A DNA stretch of 64,000 nucleotides from Winogradskyella costae. Lineage in GTDB: Bacteria; Bacteroidota; Bacteroidia; Flavobacteriales; Flavobacteriaceae. The position numbers and the translations under genes were made by a program. Location: assembly GCF_013403865.1 (NCBI RefSeq), contig NZ_JABFDK010000013.1:16179-80178 (forward strand), written 5' to 3'. Shown one piece after another: positions 25,381-34,333 of this stretch. The notes below the pieces were generated by a model that saw only the letters and a list, made by a program, of their open reading frames with translations, did no database searches and had not been told where the DNA came from. Positions within the stretch are counted from its first letter, which is position 1. Each line of letters opens with the position of its first letter.

Positions 25381-25674
25381 ATGAAAAACAGCATCACATA
25401 TTTCTTTATTATTCTTTTTCTTTCCTTTAAAATGGTTGGGCTTCACGCCTTAACTCATGACGATGACAAAGATGAAGCTCTACATTGCGCTGTTTGTGAT
25501 TATGCTACAATTCATAATTTAACACCTACCCTAACCCCAGAGTTGCAAGAATTTTCCATTGAAAATACCGAATTGGTCATCATTAGAAATAACTTAAAAC
25601 ATTACCGTTTTATAACCTCTAACACTACTACTTCTGGTCAACTATTTTCCAGACCTCCACCTTTCTTCTTATAA
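25381..25674 (+). CDS. Small Cys/His secreted protein in metal locus
   Basis: 97-residue protein with a signal-like N-terminus and a compact metal-binding-looking stretch: H22, H26, then DDDKDE, H35-C36-A-V-C39. The C-terminus ends RPPPFF, recalling the PPP ends of the CNGKC proteins in the copper locus. No family recognised. It precedes the TonB receptor by about 245 bases; a periplasmic metal-binding role is inferred from composition. Confidence 0.7.
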   Translation: MKNSITYFFIILFLSFKMVGLHALTHDDDKDEALHCAVCDYATIHNLTPTLTPELQEFSIENTELVIIRNNLKHYRFITSNTTTSGQLFSRPPPFFL

Positions 25675-25920
25675 GTTTCTCGATACCTTTTTATTATTGA
25701 AGCACCCAATCCGTTTTATAACTAAGCGCTTCAGTTTATTATTATTTAGAGACACAATAATTTAAATGGCTAATTGAGTTCTCATCATATATGAAGCTCA
25801 TAAATTATCGCTATTTAAATGATTTAATTAGTTATATAAAATCCTATTTAATACAAACAGTACAGATTTTGCAATTGCTCACTTTTTAGAACAGTAATTA
25901 AAATCTTTTAGTATCACATT

Positions 25921-28290
25921 ATGTTTTACAAAACTCTGAGTTTATGGTTCTTTTTTAGCCTAAGCGCCATGGCTATTGCACAAAATTCTTTTCAGATTAA
26001 AGGATCCGTAATTAGCAACAATACGCTACAACCCATAGAAGGAGCCACTATAAACGGAAAAAACCTTCATGCTATTACATCCGCTTCTGGCAGATTTACG
26101 ATAAATGCTATTGTTGAAGGCAACTACTCTTTTACGATTTCTCATATAGGCTACGCTTCTAAAACAATTAATATTAAAGCAGATTCAAGCAGCAAAGTCC
26201 TTAAAATTTTATTAGAGGAATCTACCACCAAACTCAGTGAAATAGAAGTCAACGGAAAAACAAAAAAAAGAGTTCATAAAGAGTCACCTGTCGTTTCTCA
26301 CGTGGTGACCAAAGAGTTTCTTACGACGAATAGAGAAAATAGTTTGATGCAAACCTTAAGTAAAATTCCAGGTGTCAGTACTATTAAAATTGGCTCCGGA
26401 CAATCTAAACCTGTCATTAGAGGTTTAGGTTTTAACAGAGTGGCTGTGGTTCAGAATGGCATAAAACACGAAGCTCAACAATGGGGAAATGATCATGGGT
26501 TAGAAATTGATCAATATGGAATTGAAAATATACAGATTGTAAAAGGGCCTGCTTCTTTAGTTTATGGTTCTGATGCTATTGCTGGTGTAGTAGATATTCA
26601 ACCAAATAAAGTACCCCTTATTAATTCTTTTAGTGGTGAAGTAAATGTATTAGGTGAAAATAATAATGATTTATTAGGAATTTCAGCAGGAATCCAAGCC
26701 AGAAAAGAAAAATGGTTTTATCGTGGACGTATTACATACAGAGATTATGGCGACTACAAAGTACCCACAGATAAAATAAATTACGAGAATTATATCTTTG
26801 AGTTACACGATAATAATTTACGTAATACAGCTGGACGAGAAGCTAACGCTAATTTGAGTCTCGGTTATGTCACTGATAAATTCACCTCAGAAACGACGAT
26901 TAGTAATGTTAACGCTAAAAACGGTTTTTTTGCCAATGCACATGGTTTAGAAGTGAGAATATCGCGCATTGATTACGACCAATCTAATAGAGATATTGAT
27001 CTTCCTTATCATAAGGTGAACCATTTTAAAATTACGAATAACACATCCATAGCTCTAAATAAGCATAGTATTAATCTCGATTTCGGTTTTCAAAATAATT
27101 TAAGAGAGGAACATTCCGAACCGATACCTCATGGGTATATGCCAACACCTTCTAACAGTAAGGAACGTAGTTTTCAAAAAAACACATTGACCTTAAATGT
27201 TAAAGATGCCTTTACATTAAATGATGATCATCATATTGTTGCCGGTATCAATTTAGAATTTCAAGATAACAACATTGGCGGCTGGGGTTTTTTAATACCT
27301 GAGTATACGCGTTTCACTATTGGAGCTTTTGCTTTCGACCAATATGAAATTAATTCAGACTTACATCTATTAGCTGGTATACGTTATGATTATGGACAAA
27401 TAAATAGTAAATCTTATTTTGATTGGTATCCGTCAACCATCAACAATGCCAACGGTTCTACCTCATATATCTATTTACAACGCGCCCAAGATAAAACGCT
27501 CAATTTTGGAAATGTAAGCGCTTCTGTAGGCTTAAGTTATATTCTAAATAACACTACTTTTAAAATAAATGCAGGAAAAAGTTTTAGAATGCCATTAGCT
27601 AATGAATTAGCTTCTGATGGTGTTAATTACCACATGTACCGTTATGAAAAAGGAAATCTAGATTTAGATCCTGAGGAATCTTATCAATTAGATATTGACA
27701 TAGATCATACCACAAAAAACTACAGCTTTGGTATTAGTCCTTTTGTTAATTTTTTCGAAAACTTTATTTATTTAAATCCAACGTCTAACTATTACGAGAC
27801 ATTACAAATTTACGAGTATACTCAAAACAAAGTATTTAGAGCTGGAGGAGAATTAAGAGCAAGCACCAACATAATCAACAATCTTCAATTAAATGCTTCT
27901 GCAGAATATGTCTACTCAAGACAAACTAGTGGACCAAAAGAAGGCTTTACTATTCCGTTTTCACCACCATTATCAGGATTATTTTCGGCTAATTACCAAT
28001 TTAAAGATTTTCTTTTTTTTAAACAACCGCAACTTATAGCAGATTATAGAATTACAGCAAAACAAAATGAAATTGTTCCGCCAGAAGAAAAAACGGATGG
28101 TTATCAAGTCTTAAACATGTCGCTTTTAACACAAATTGAGCTCTTTAAAACAAAACGTCCATTAGATGTAAAATTTAAGCTCAATAATGTTTTCGATACT
28201 AAATATTTCGATCACACTAGTTTTTATCGCTTAATCGATGTGCCCGAAGCTGGAAGAAATATTTCAATAGCATTAACACAAACCTTTTAA
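25921..28290 (+). CDS. TonB-dependent receptor, probable zinc/metal uptake
   Basis: 789-residue outer-membrane receptor. Signal peptide cleaved near AIAQ; residues about 25-105 form a carboxypeptidase-like regulatory domain; plug about 120-235 with the conserved KIPGVSTIKIGSGQSKPVIRG region and KHEAQQWGNDHGLEID; barrel to the terminal QTF. Extracellular loops hold His-rich stretches (EEHSEPIPHGYM). Position between a Zur-like repressor/MerC gene and two His-rich DUF4625 lipoproteins points to zinc, but substrate is inferred, not proven. Confidence 0.82.
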   Translation: MFYKTLSLWFFFSLSAMAIAQNSFQIKGSVISNNTLQPIEGATINGKNLHAITSASGRFTINAIVEGNYSFTISHIGYASKTINIKADSSSKVLKILLEESTTKLSEIEVNGKTKKRVHKESPVVSHVVTKEFLTTNRENSLMQTLSKIPGVSTIKIGSGQSKPVIRGLGFNRVAVVQNGIKHEAQQWGNDHGLEIDQYGIENIQIVKGPASLVYGSDAIAGVVDIQPNKVPLINSFSGEVNVLGENNNDLLGISAGIQARKEKWFYRGRITYRDYGDYKVPTDKINYENYIFELHDNNLRNTAGREANANLSLGYVTDKFTSETTISNVNAKNGFFANAHGLEVRISRIDYDQSNRDIDLPYHKVNHFKITNNTSIALNKHSINLDFGFQNNLREEHSEPIPHGYMPTPSNSKERSFQKNTLTLNVKDAFTLNDDHHIVAGINLEFQDNNIGGWGFLIPEYTRFTIGAFAFDQYEINSDLHLLAGIRYDYGQINSKSYFDWYPSTINNANGSTSYIYLQRAQDKTLNFGNVSASVGLSYILNNTTFKINAGKSFRMPLANELASDGVNYHMYRYEKGNLDLDPEESYQLDIDIDHTTKNYSFGISPFVNFFENFIYLNPTSNYYETLQIYEYTQNKVFRAGGELRASTNIINNLQLNASAEYVYSRQTSGPKEGFTIPFSPPLSGLFSANYQFKDFLFFKQPQLIADYRITAKQNEIVPPEEKTDGYQVLNMSLLTQIELFKTKRPLDVKFKLNNVFDTKYFDHTSFYRLIDVPEAGRNISIALTQTF

Positions 28291-28342
28291 AACAATCAAT
28301 AATAAATTAACAACCATGAAAACAAAAATTAAAACAAACATT

Positions 28343-29125
28343 ATGAAATCAAATTTTAAATTTTTAGCAATTATCGCTTTTTTCGGAATCCTTTTAAACT
28401 CATGTAGCAGTGATGATGATAACGGATCACCTAGTCTTAATGCACCAGAAATAACTGGTTTTGAATACGGTGAAGGCAGCGTACACTCAACAGACCAAGT
28501 TGCTTTTAAAGGCTCTGACATTCATTTAGAAGCAGAAATTAATGCTGAAGCTGTAGTTAGCAGCATTACGCTTTCTATCCATGCACACGATTTGACGCTT
28601 GCAGATGGTGAAGTTGAGTGGGATTTTTTCCAAGAATACACAGATGCTAGTTACCTAGTAATAAACCCAACCTTCCACGAACATGTAGATGTACCAACAG
28701 ATATACCAGCTGGTGAATATCATATTGAATTAACTGTAATAGATGAGTTAGGGAATAGCACTGAAATTGAAGGTCATTTAGAAATTTTAGATCACATTAC
28801 ATTAAGTGATTACTCTGTAGATACTACAGCTGCTAAAGGCGCTGATTTTCATGCTGAATTTATGATAAGTGCTTTAAACGGCATCCATAATATAACGGTA
28901 GATATTCACGCTCATGATCTTCCTGTTGGTGATGGTGAAATAGAATGGGATGAAGAAATTGTATTTTCAGAAGGTTACCATGACCTAACAGACGTTGAAT
29001 TCCATGAGCATATTGATGTACCAGCAACTGCACCTGCAGGAGAATATCATGTTACTTTTACTGTTGAGGATGAAGATGGAAATACAAAATCATACGAAAC
29101 ACACATAGATATTACAGCATCTTAA
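28343..29125 (+). CDS. DUF4625 surface lipoprotein with two His-rich repeats
   Basis: 260-residue lipoprotein (Cys near 21 followed by SSDDD). It contains two tandem DUF4625-type beta domains of about 100 residues each. Each carries H-A-H-D-L, D-G-E-V/I-E-W-D, F-H-E-H-V/I-D-V-P and A-G-E-Y-H, so at least six conserved His and several acidic residues per copy, consistent with a zinc-binding surface protein. The ATG at 28343 was chosen because it begins the signal peptide; an earlier in-frame ATG adds nine residues. Metal specificity is inferred. Confidence 0.82.
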   Translation: MKSNFKFLAIIAFFGILLNSCSSDDDNGSPSLNAPEITGFEYGEGSVHSTDQVAFKGSDIHLEAEINAEAVVSSITLSIHAHDLTLADGEVEWDFFQEYTDASYLVINPTFHEHVDVPTDIPAGEYHIELTVIDELGNSTEIEGHLEILDHITLSDYSVDTTAAKGADFHAEFMISALNGIHNITVDIHAHDLPVGDGEIEWDEEIVFSEGYHDLTDVEFHEHIDVPATAPAGEYHVTFTVEDEDGNTKSYETHIDITAS

Positions 29126-29136
29126 TACATTATTAT

Positions 29137-29170
29137 ACCGCATAGTATACTAAATATGCTATGCGGTTTT
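29137..29170 (+). terminator. Terminator between the two DUF4625 genes
   Basis: Stem of 13 pairs with one G-T pair (ACCGCATAGTATA/TATGCTATGCGGT), loop CTAAA, followed by TTT. An in-frame ATG at 29156 lies inside this hairpin, which argues for the downstream start at 29183 for the next gene. Confidence 0.75.
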
Positions 29171-29182
29171 ATACTCTATAAA

Positions 29183-29665
29183 ATGAAATTAACATCAACT
29201 TATTTTTACTTCGTATTTTCTATAATGTTACTAATTACATCGTGTTCTAGTGATGATAGCATTAATATAGATGAAGAAAAACCAACAATTACGATTAACT
29301 ACACAGAAGGTTTTCCACAGGCATGCGAACAACTTATAAAAGGGGAAACTTACACTTTTAAAGCACTAGTAACAGACAACAGAGCGTTAGCTTCTTACAG
29401 CTTAGATCTTCACCATAATTTTGACCATCACACGCATGATGACCAAGGTGAAACATGTAATTTAGAGCCTCTAAAAGAAGCTGTAAATCCTTTAATATAT
29501 ATGGAGAATTTTAATATTGAAGGTGAATTAACAACTTATGAAATTAATATCAGCATAACTATTCCTAATGATATTGACACCGGAGATTACCACTGTGCTT
29601 ACTCCGTGACAGATGTAACTGGTTGGCAAAGTAGAACCTCTATTGATATAAAAATTATAGACTAG
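29183..29665 (+). CDS. DUF4625 surface lipoprotein, single domain
   Basis: 160-residue lipoprotein (Cys about 21, followed by SSDDS) with one DUF4625-like domain. It has a dense His/Asp segment, D-L-H-H-N-F-D-H-H-T-H-D-D, and Cys residues around it (ACEQ, TCNLE, YHCAY). It is a shorter paralog of the upstream two-domain protein. The start was set at the signal-peptide Met because the earlier Met lies within the terminator stem. Likely surface zinc binding (inference). Confidence 0.8.
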   Translation: MKLTSTYFYFVFSIMLLITSCSSDDSINIDEEKPTITINYTEGFPQACEQLIKGETYTFKALVTDNRALASYSLDLHHNFDHHTHDDQGETCNLEPLKEAVNPLIYMENFNIEGELTTYEINISITIPNDIDTGDYHCAYSVTDVTGWQSRTSIDIKIID

Positions 29666-29729
29666 ATGTTTTCAACTTGATTCCCTAGAAAATTACATTA
29701 AAATTGGGTTAGATTTTTGATGTTATTTT

Positions 29730-29763
29730 AAGTGCTGACGTAATACCTGTCAGCACTTTTTTT
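29730..29763 (+). terminator. Terminator closing the zinc-type locus
   Basis: Stem of ten pairs (AAGTGCTGAC with GTCAGCACTT), loop GTAATACCT, followed by a run of T. It separates the DUF4625 genes from the B12 operon. Confidence 0.85.
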
Positions 29764-29808
29764 ATGCCAATTAATTAAACTGAATATTCTCACTAATAAA
29801 GACGAATT

Positions 29809-29842
29809 TTTGATATAACTAAAATGCAATTATTTATCTTTG
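29809..29842 (+). promoter_or_regulatory. Predicted promoter of the B12 operon
   Basis: TTTG, 22 bases, then TATCTTTG, matching the Bacteroidota promoter consensus and placed just ahead of the cobalamin riboswitch, with predicted transcript start near 29850. Confidence 0.55.
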
Positions 29843-29849
29843 CACCTTA

Positions 29850-30090
29850 TTGGTTTATGTTTATAATTTTATAGACATGATTAAAAGGGAATCAGGTAAA
29901 AAAGTAATTAGCTTAATAATCCTGAGCTGTTCCCGCAACTGTAAGTTTAGTCCCATTTTGGGATGCCTCTAATGAAAATCTTCAACATCCACTGTTCTTT
30001 TTTGAATGGGAAGGAACATTAGTAGGACACAAGTCAGGAGACCTGCCAATTTTACCAACAATTAACACAGTAGCTTTCGGGTAAAAGGCA
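29850..30090 (+). ncRNA. Cobalamin riboswitch
   Basis: The B12 element is recognisable by AAAAGGGAATCAGGT, GAGCTGTTCCCGCAACTGTAAG (its core shown here as GCTGTTCCCGCAACTGTAA) and the 3' AGTCAGGAGACCTGCCA. A 7-bp stem (TTTTACC at 30050-30056 with GGTAAAA at 30080-30086) follows, forming the probable regulatory hairpin next to the start codon. It would reduce expression of the operon when adenosylcobalamin or another cobalamin is bound. Confidence 0.95.
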
Positions 30091-30097
30091 CGGGTTT

Positions 30098-31933
30098 ATG
30101 AGATATATTGTATGCACCATTTTGTTTTGCATAGGTTTTTGTTCTATGCTTCATTCGCAAACCGACTCCATCACGGCTTTGAGAGAGGTACGCCTTATTG
30201 CTTACCGACTTAAAGATTCTACCTATACAAGAAATGTAACTATTGTAAAAGATAGTGTCTTAAAACAAAACCAAGCTTCTCTAACTAATTTTCTAAACTT
30301 TAATAGCACGGTTTATTTTAAGGAGAATGGTTTAGGTATGGTTTCTTCACCCTCTTTTCGTGGTACAACAGCATCACAAACTTCGGTACTTTGGAATGGT
30401 ATTAACATTAACTCACAAACCACCGGACAAACCGATTTTAATACCATAAATACACGTGGTTATAATAAAATAGAAATAAAACCAGGCGGCTCTAGTGTTG
30501 CTGATGGAAGTGGCGCTATTGGCGGCTCTATAAATCTGGTAAATGAACTCGGTTTTAATAAAGGATTTCATAATGAACTTTTTGCTAACTACGGAGAGTT
30601 TAACACCTATGGCATAGATTACCAAACTAATTATTCATCAGAAAAATTTAGTGTGCTTTTAGGCATTGCCAGAAATGCTTCTGATAATGATTATCCCTAC
30701 CCAGAAACAGACCGCATCAATATTAACGGTCAGTATCATAATACTAACATTAGTTTAGCGGCAACTTCGAAATTAAATTTAAATAACACCCTAAAAGTTT
30801 TTGCGAATGTTTATGATGGTAGACGAAATTTTTCAGTACCAACACCAAACGCATTAAAAACAAAATATACTGATTTTAACACACGCTCTCTTGTAGAATG
30901 GGAAAGTCATTTCAGTAAGTTTAAGTCCAATCTAAAAATAGCAACCACAACAGAAGAATACCGTTATTTCGGTAACATAGACAATGACTTTTACACCTAC
31001 GGAAAAGTGACGAGTTTTATTTCTAAATACGGCCTAGACTTTGCCCTTTCTAATAAGATATTGCTTACAGCAGGAGTTAATTACACTCACAATGATGGTC
31101 AAGGTTCTAATATTGCTTCAGAAACACGCAACTTATCTGCTGCCTTAATCAGTTTTAAACATGTACTTTCAGAAACGTTTCTTTATGAACTCGGATTACG
31201 CCAAGAAACGAATGAACAATATGGAAATCCACTTTTATATTCTGCAGGTTTTAGTACAAAGCTTACTGATTTTTATCAACTAAAAGTTAATACGTCTAAA
31301 AACTTCCGAATCCCAACTTATAATGATTTGTATTGGCAAGGTGTTGGAAATTCGGACTTAAAACCAGAAGAATCTTATCAAGGTGAAATTAGCAATAATT
31401 TCAATTTTAAAAACCTTTCTATTTCCTTAACAGGTTATTATAATTACGTAGAAAACTTATTACGCTGGGTGCCTGACAGCTCTGGTATTTTTAGACCAGA
31501 GAACACTAATAAAGTTCAGATTTACGGACTAGAATCTGTCATTACAGCTCAGAAATCATTTGGAAATCACAAATTTACGGGTTCAGCAACCTTTGCTTAT
31601 ACTGTTTCAGAAAATAAAGAAACAGGGAAACAGCTCATCTATGTTCCGTTTTACAAATTCACGACTTCTTTTGGGTATAATTATAAAAGAATTTCGGCCT
31701 ACTATCAATACCTTAATAACGATGAGGTTTTTACCACCACAGATCATGCTACCGAACATATTTTAGACAGCTATATGGTTGCTAATTTAGGAGCCGAATA
31801 CACATTAGGAAAAAATCGTGACTATAAAATAGGAGCGCAAATATTAAACTTCTGGAACGAATCTTACGAAAGCGTTCTCAACCGCCCAATGCCTGGTCGG
31901 AATTTCAATTTCTATTTACATCTAAAATTTTAA
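30098..31933 (+). CDS. btuB: TonB-dependent vitamin B12 receptor, BtuB-like
   Basis: 611-residue outer-membrane receptor with a signal peptide (ends LHSQ), a plug domain (about 25-150) containing NFNSTVYFKENGLGM and SPSFRGTTASQTSVLWNGI, and a barrel ending in LKF. The cobalamin riboswitch lies immediately upstream, and a BtuG-like lipoprotein starts three bases after the stop. It therefore most likely imports cobalamin across the outer membrane. Gene symbol is given on context plus family; plain TonB receptor family is certain. Confidence 0.88.
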   Translation: MRYIVCTILFCIGFCSMLHSQTDSITALREVRLIAYRLKDSTYTRNVTIVKDSVLKQNQASLTNFLNFNSTVYFKENGLGMVSSPSFRGTTASQTSVLWNGININSQTTGQTDFNTINTRGYNKIEIKPGGSSVADGSGAIGGSINLVNELGFNKGFHNELFANYGEFNTYGIDYQTNYSSEKFSVLLGIARNASDNDYPYPETDRININGQYHNTNISLAATSKLNLNNTLKVFANVYDGRRNFSVPTPNALKTKYTDFNTRSLVEWESHFSKFKSNLKIATTTEEYRYFGNIDNDFYTYGKVTSFISKYGLDFALSNKILLTAGVNYTHNDGQGSNIASETRNLSAALISFKHVLSETFLYELGLRQETNEQYGNPLLYSAGFSTKLTDFYQLKVNTSKNFRIPTYNDLYWQGVGNSDLKPEESYQGEISNNFNFKNLSISLTGYYNYVENLLRWVPDSSGIFRPENTNKVQIYGLESVITAQKSFGNHKFTGSATFAYTVSENKETGKQLIYVPFYKFTTSFGYNYKRISAYYQYLNNDEVFTTTDHATEHILDSYMVANLGAEYTLGKNRDYKIGAQILNFWNESYESVLNRPMPGRNFNFYLHLKF

Positions 31934-31936
31934 ATA

Positions 31937-33025
31937 ATGAAAAAATATTTTTACAAACTCGCAAGTCTGCTAATGTTAGTTTTAATCACTATGACATCAT
32001 GTACTAGTGATGATAGAGACGATCCTATTTCCGTACAACCGCCATCTGGAGATTATACCGATGGAATTTTTATTTTGAATGAAGGTGGTTTTGGATACTC
32101 TAATGCTTCGGTTTCATTTTTTGAAAACACAGGTGAAGTTTATAATTCTATTTATTCTGAAGTAAACGGAATGGGTCTTGGTGATACAGCGCAAAGCATG
32201 GGGTTTTATGGTGAAAATGCATATCTCGTAGTAAATAATTCGGCTACTATAGAAGTTGTTAACCGTTATACTTTTGAATATATAGCAACAGTCAGCAATA
32301 TGATTGTAAATCCTAGATATATTGAATTTAGTGACAATAAAGGTTATATAACCAATTGGGGAGATCCAAATGACGTTAATGACGATTATGTTGCTGTTTT
32401 AAATTTAGATACAAATCTTATAGAAGCTACAATTCCAGTAGCGGAAGGTCCTGAAAAGATACTACTAGATAACGGTAAACTTTACGTAACTCACAAAGGA
32501 GGTTATGGCTATGGCAACACTATAAGTGTTATTGATGTCGCATCACAAAATGTTTTGAAAACTATTACTGTTGCAGATGTACCCGACGGAATGGTAATTG
32601 ACAACGGTTTTCTTTACGTGATTTGCTCTGGTAAAGCTTCTTGGACAGGAGATGAAACCCTTGCAAAACTTTTTAAGATCAATCTACCTGATATTAATGA
32701 CATAACGACTCTTAATTTTTCAACAGAGCAACACCCTAGTCATTTAGAATTTGAAAATGGAATATTGTATTACACCATAGATAATGCTGTATACAGTTTA
32801 GACAGCAATGTTTTTCAGCTTCCAGAAACCCCTTCTTTTTCAACAGCAGCAGATGGTGTTGAGATTCTTTATGGTTTTGAGGTGCATGAAGGCGCTATCT
32901 ATATCGCTGATGCTAAAGATTACACTTCTAACGGAGAAGCATTTATTTACAATCTAAATGGTGATTTACAAAACCAATTTTCAGTTCAAATTATTCCAAA
33001 TGCATTTTACTTCAACAATCTATAA
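31937..33025 (+). CDS. BtuG-like surface lipoprotein (DUF5074 beta-propeller)
   Basis: 362-residue lipoprotein (Cys22, followed by T-S-D-D) with a YncE/DUF5074-type beta-propeller made of repeated blades, for example GFYGENAYLVVN, GYITNWGDPND and GKLYVTHKGGYGYGN. In Bacteroides, BtuG binds cobalamin at the cell surface and hands it to BtuB; this gene directly follows the BtuB-like gene under a cobalamin riboswitch. It is closely related to the next gene. Symbol withheld because the assignment rests on fold and context. Confidence 0.85.
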   Translation: MKKYFYKLASLLMLVLITMTSCTSDDRDDPISVQPPSGDYTDGIFILNEGGFGYSNASVSFFENTGEVYNSIYSEVNGMGLGDTAQSMGFYGENAYLVVNNSATIEVVNRYTFEYIATVSNMIVNPRYIEFSDNKGYITNWGDPNDVNDDYVAVLNLDTNLIEATIPVAEGPEKILLDNGKLYVTHKGGYGYGNTISVIDVASQNVLKTITVADVPDGMVIDNGFLYVICSGKASWTGDETLAKLFKINLPDINDITTLNFSTEQHPSHLEFENGILYYTIDNAVYSLDSNVFQLPETPSFSTAADGVEILYGFEVHEGAIYIADAKDYTSNGEAFIYNLNGDLQNQFSVQIIPNAFYFNNL

Positions 33026-33046
33026 CTAACTAAAAACAATTAAATT

Positions 33047-34333
33047 ATGAAAAACAATTACAAAAAAACATTTTACATTTTAACCGCAATTCTACTTTCT
33101 GCTAGTAGCTATGCACAAGATTATTCTAATGGTGTTTTTATTTTAAACGAAGGTTTATTTGGTACAAATACGGCTTCCGTTTCACATATTGATGCAAGTG
33201 GAACATTAGAAAATAATATTTTCACCACTCAAAATCCTAGTATGACCTTAGGAGATACAGGACAAGGAATGGGCTTCTATGGAGATTTTGCATATGTAAT
33301 ACTTCATTATAGCGACGAAATAAAAGTAATGAACAGCACGACTTTTGCTTTTTCTGCTAGCATTACTGATCAAATGGAATTACCACGAAATATTGCTTTT
33401 TATGACGGAAACGGCTATGTCACCAATTGGGGAGATCCATTTGATACTACCGATGACTTTGTTGCTGTAATAGATTTAACAACAAATAATGTTACTGAAA
33501 CAATCTCTGTAGCTGAAGGTCCTGAAGAAATTGTACAGAAAGATGGAAAACTGTTTGTAGCGCATCAAGGTGGCTACGGATATGGTAATTCTATTTCCGT
33601 AATTGATATAGCAACGAGTACTGTGGAATCAATCACTGTAGGAGATGTGCCTTCAACAATAAAAGTTGACGATGATTACCTATATGTACTTGCAAGTGGA
33701 AAACAAGCTTGGACAGGTGATGAAACTCTCGGTAGTATTCATAAAATAGATTTGTCAGATTTCCAAAACCATGTTACAATCGATTTTCAAACTTCGGAAC
33801 ATCCAAGTTTTTTAGCAGTAGATGCTACTGATTTATATTATGTTTTAAATAATAACATTTATAAAATGGCCTCAACAGACACGACACTTCCAACTGTAGC
33901 ATTTAACTCATCTAATAACGCACAACTCTCTTATGGTTTTGATAAGATTGACGATAAACTCTATTTATTAGATGCCATAGACTATGTAAGTTCAGGAAAA
34001 GTATTTGTATATGATGAAAGTGGAAGTTTACTAACAGAATATACTGTAGGACCATTACCAAATGGAGTTTATAAAAACGAAGGAACTTTAAGTGTCAATG
34101 ATTTTGCTTTTGAAACAACAACCTTATATCCTAATCCGGCATCAGGAAGTTTTGAATTAAACCTTACTGAAAATGCGAATATCAAAATGTATGATGTCTC
34201 TGGTAAATTAGTAAAAGCTGTAAAATACACAAATACACAGCCAATAGCTTTAGACGGTATAGAAACAGGTATGTACTTAGTTAATGTGGAAGTAAAAGGA
34301 AATTCAACAACTTTAAAGTTAATTGTGAAATGA
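33047..34333 (+). CDS. BtuG-like beta-propeller with T9SS type A sorting domain
   Basis: 428-residue paralog of the preceding lipoprotein. It shares YVTNWGDPxD, VAEGPEEIVQKDGKLFVAHQGGYGYGN and SGKQAWTGDETL segments. It has a cleavable signal peptide (SYAQ) rather than a lipobox, and ends in a type A T9SS sorting domain of about 75 residues (starts LYPNPASGSFELN, ends TTLKLIVK). So the same propeller is exported by a different route. It is expected to bind cobalamin (inference). Confidence 0.85.
   Translation: MKNNYKKTFYILTAILLSASSYAQDYSNGVFILNEGLFGTNTASVSHIDASGTLENNIFTTQNPSMTLGDTGQGMGFYGDFAYVILHYSDEIKVMNSTTFAFSASITDQMELPRNIAFYDGNGYVTNWGDPFDTTDDFVAVIDLTTNNVTETISVAEGPEEIVQKDGKLFVAHQGGYGYGNSISVIDIATSTVESITVGDVPSTIKVDDDYLYVLASGKQAWTGDETLGSIHKIDLSDFQNHVTIDFQTSEHPSFLAVDATDLYYVLNNNIYKMASTDTTLPTVAFNSSNNAQLSYGFDKIDDKLYLLDAIDYVSSGKVFVYDESGSLLTEYTVGPLPNGVYKNEGTLSVNDFAFETTTLYPNPASGSFELNLTENANIKMYDVSGKLVKAVKYTNTQPIALDGIETGMYLVNVEVKGNSTTLKLIVK

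Noticed and set aside
29156..29182. Longer start for the second DUF4625 lipoprotein
   Set aside because: That ATG lies within a terminator stem and precedes the signal peptide by nine residues.
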